Shown: one piece after another, positions 64,000 to 64,000 of the stretch
Position numbering within the stretch: position 1 is the first letter of the stretch
Layout: each line of letters opens with the position of its first letter
Assembly: GCA_002405165.1 (NCBI GenBank)
Contig: DHLF01000013.1
Location: forward strand, 23,433 to 87,432
Length of the DNA stretch: 64,000 bases
Source: Christensenella sp. UBA4675
GTDB lineage: Bacteria; Bacillota; Clostridia; Christensenellales; Borkfalkiaceae
Direction of reading: 5' to 3'
Position numbers and translations under genes: made by a program
Notes under the pieces: generated by a model
Told to the model about the DNA's origin: nothing
Database searches by the model: none
Seen by the model: only the letters and a program-made list of their open reading frames with translations

Positions 64000-64000
64000 G

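Noticed and set aside
1..64000. CRISPR array, insertion sequence or transposase
   Set aside because: No regularly spaced direct repeats and no transposase-like protein were found on either strand.

Overview
The window looks like a chromosomal segment of an AT-rich (by eye roughly one-third G+C) Gram-positive bacterium of the Bacillota, most likely a Clostridia-type lineage. The evidence is the gene content: DnaD/DnaI-type helicase loading, the CdaA diadenylate cyclase, RNase Y, ClpC, long-form Hpf, an LTA-synthase-like enzyme, an Lgt of the Cys-rich divergent type, and a glycogen operon carrying the glgC/glgD pair. SecA-type housekeeping genes sit among them. Promoters of the form TTGACA-17-TAAAAT/TATAAT are easy to see and mark many transcription units. 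I recognised no transcription factor gene, rRNA, complete tRNA, transposase or CRISPR array.

Region 1 (1-3106) is the right-hand end of an integrated element, probably a prophage. It has a partial gene, a small beta-rich protein with a C-terminal coiled coil, and three membrane proteins. It ends at the 3' half of a tRNA-Thr(CGU) gene (3107-3151) that starts exactly at the anticodon loop, as expected for the attR of a tyrosine-recombinase element. The integrase and the reconstituted tRNA should lie to the left, outside the window. Just beyond lie an inverted copy of tRNA sequence and several stem-loops (3206-3390). Next, on the minus strand, comes a two-gene unit: a multi-pass membrane protein with a McrB-like AAA+ domain, and a DUF2357 (McrC-family N-terminal domain) protein ending in a zinc ribbon instead of a visible nuclease.

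Region 2 (7.2-26.3 kb) is housekeeping: a PflX-type radical SAM protein and metK from back-to-back promoters sharing one -35 sequence, comFC, secA, an FAD oxidoreductase, an MBL-fold hydrolase overlapping comEC, holA, a cdaA - 36-aa ORF - aspartokinase - LTA-synthase-like operon, lgt, and dnaD-dnaI. Region 3 (26.7-41.6 kb) has an alpha/beta-hydrolase-like protein without its nucleophile, signal peptidase I, DegV, PepF, DnaB, Sua5, RpiB, GalU, ClpC, Hpf, a TIM-barrel isomerase and Pgi.

Region 4 (42.0-52.3 kb) is a glycogen locus, glgB-glgC-glgD-glgA-glgP-GH13, covering synthesis, branching, phosphorolysis and dextrin hydrolysis. It follows pgi, and galU lies a few genes upstream. Region 5 (52.4-64.0 kb) has tex, acpP, ftsK, then rimO-pgsA-cinA-recA, and rny. 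The CinA/PncC-like protein here carries a copy of the DNA-binding FtsK gamma domain plus an acidic tail, a fusion I do not know from other bacteria and the most unusual gene architecture in the window. The membrane McrB/DUF2357 pair beside the attachment site is the best candidate for an undescribed system.
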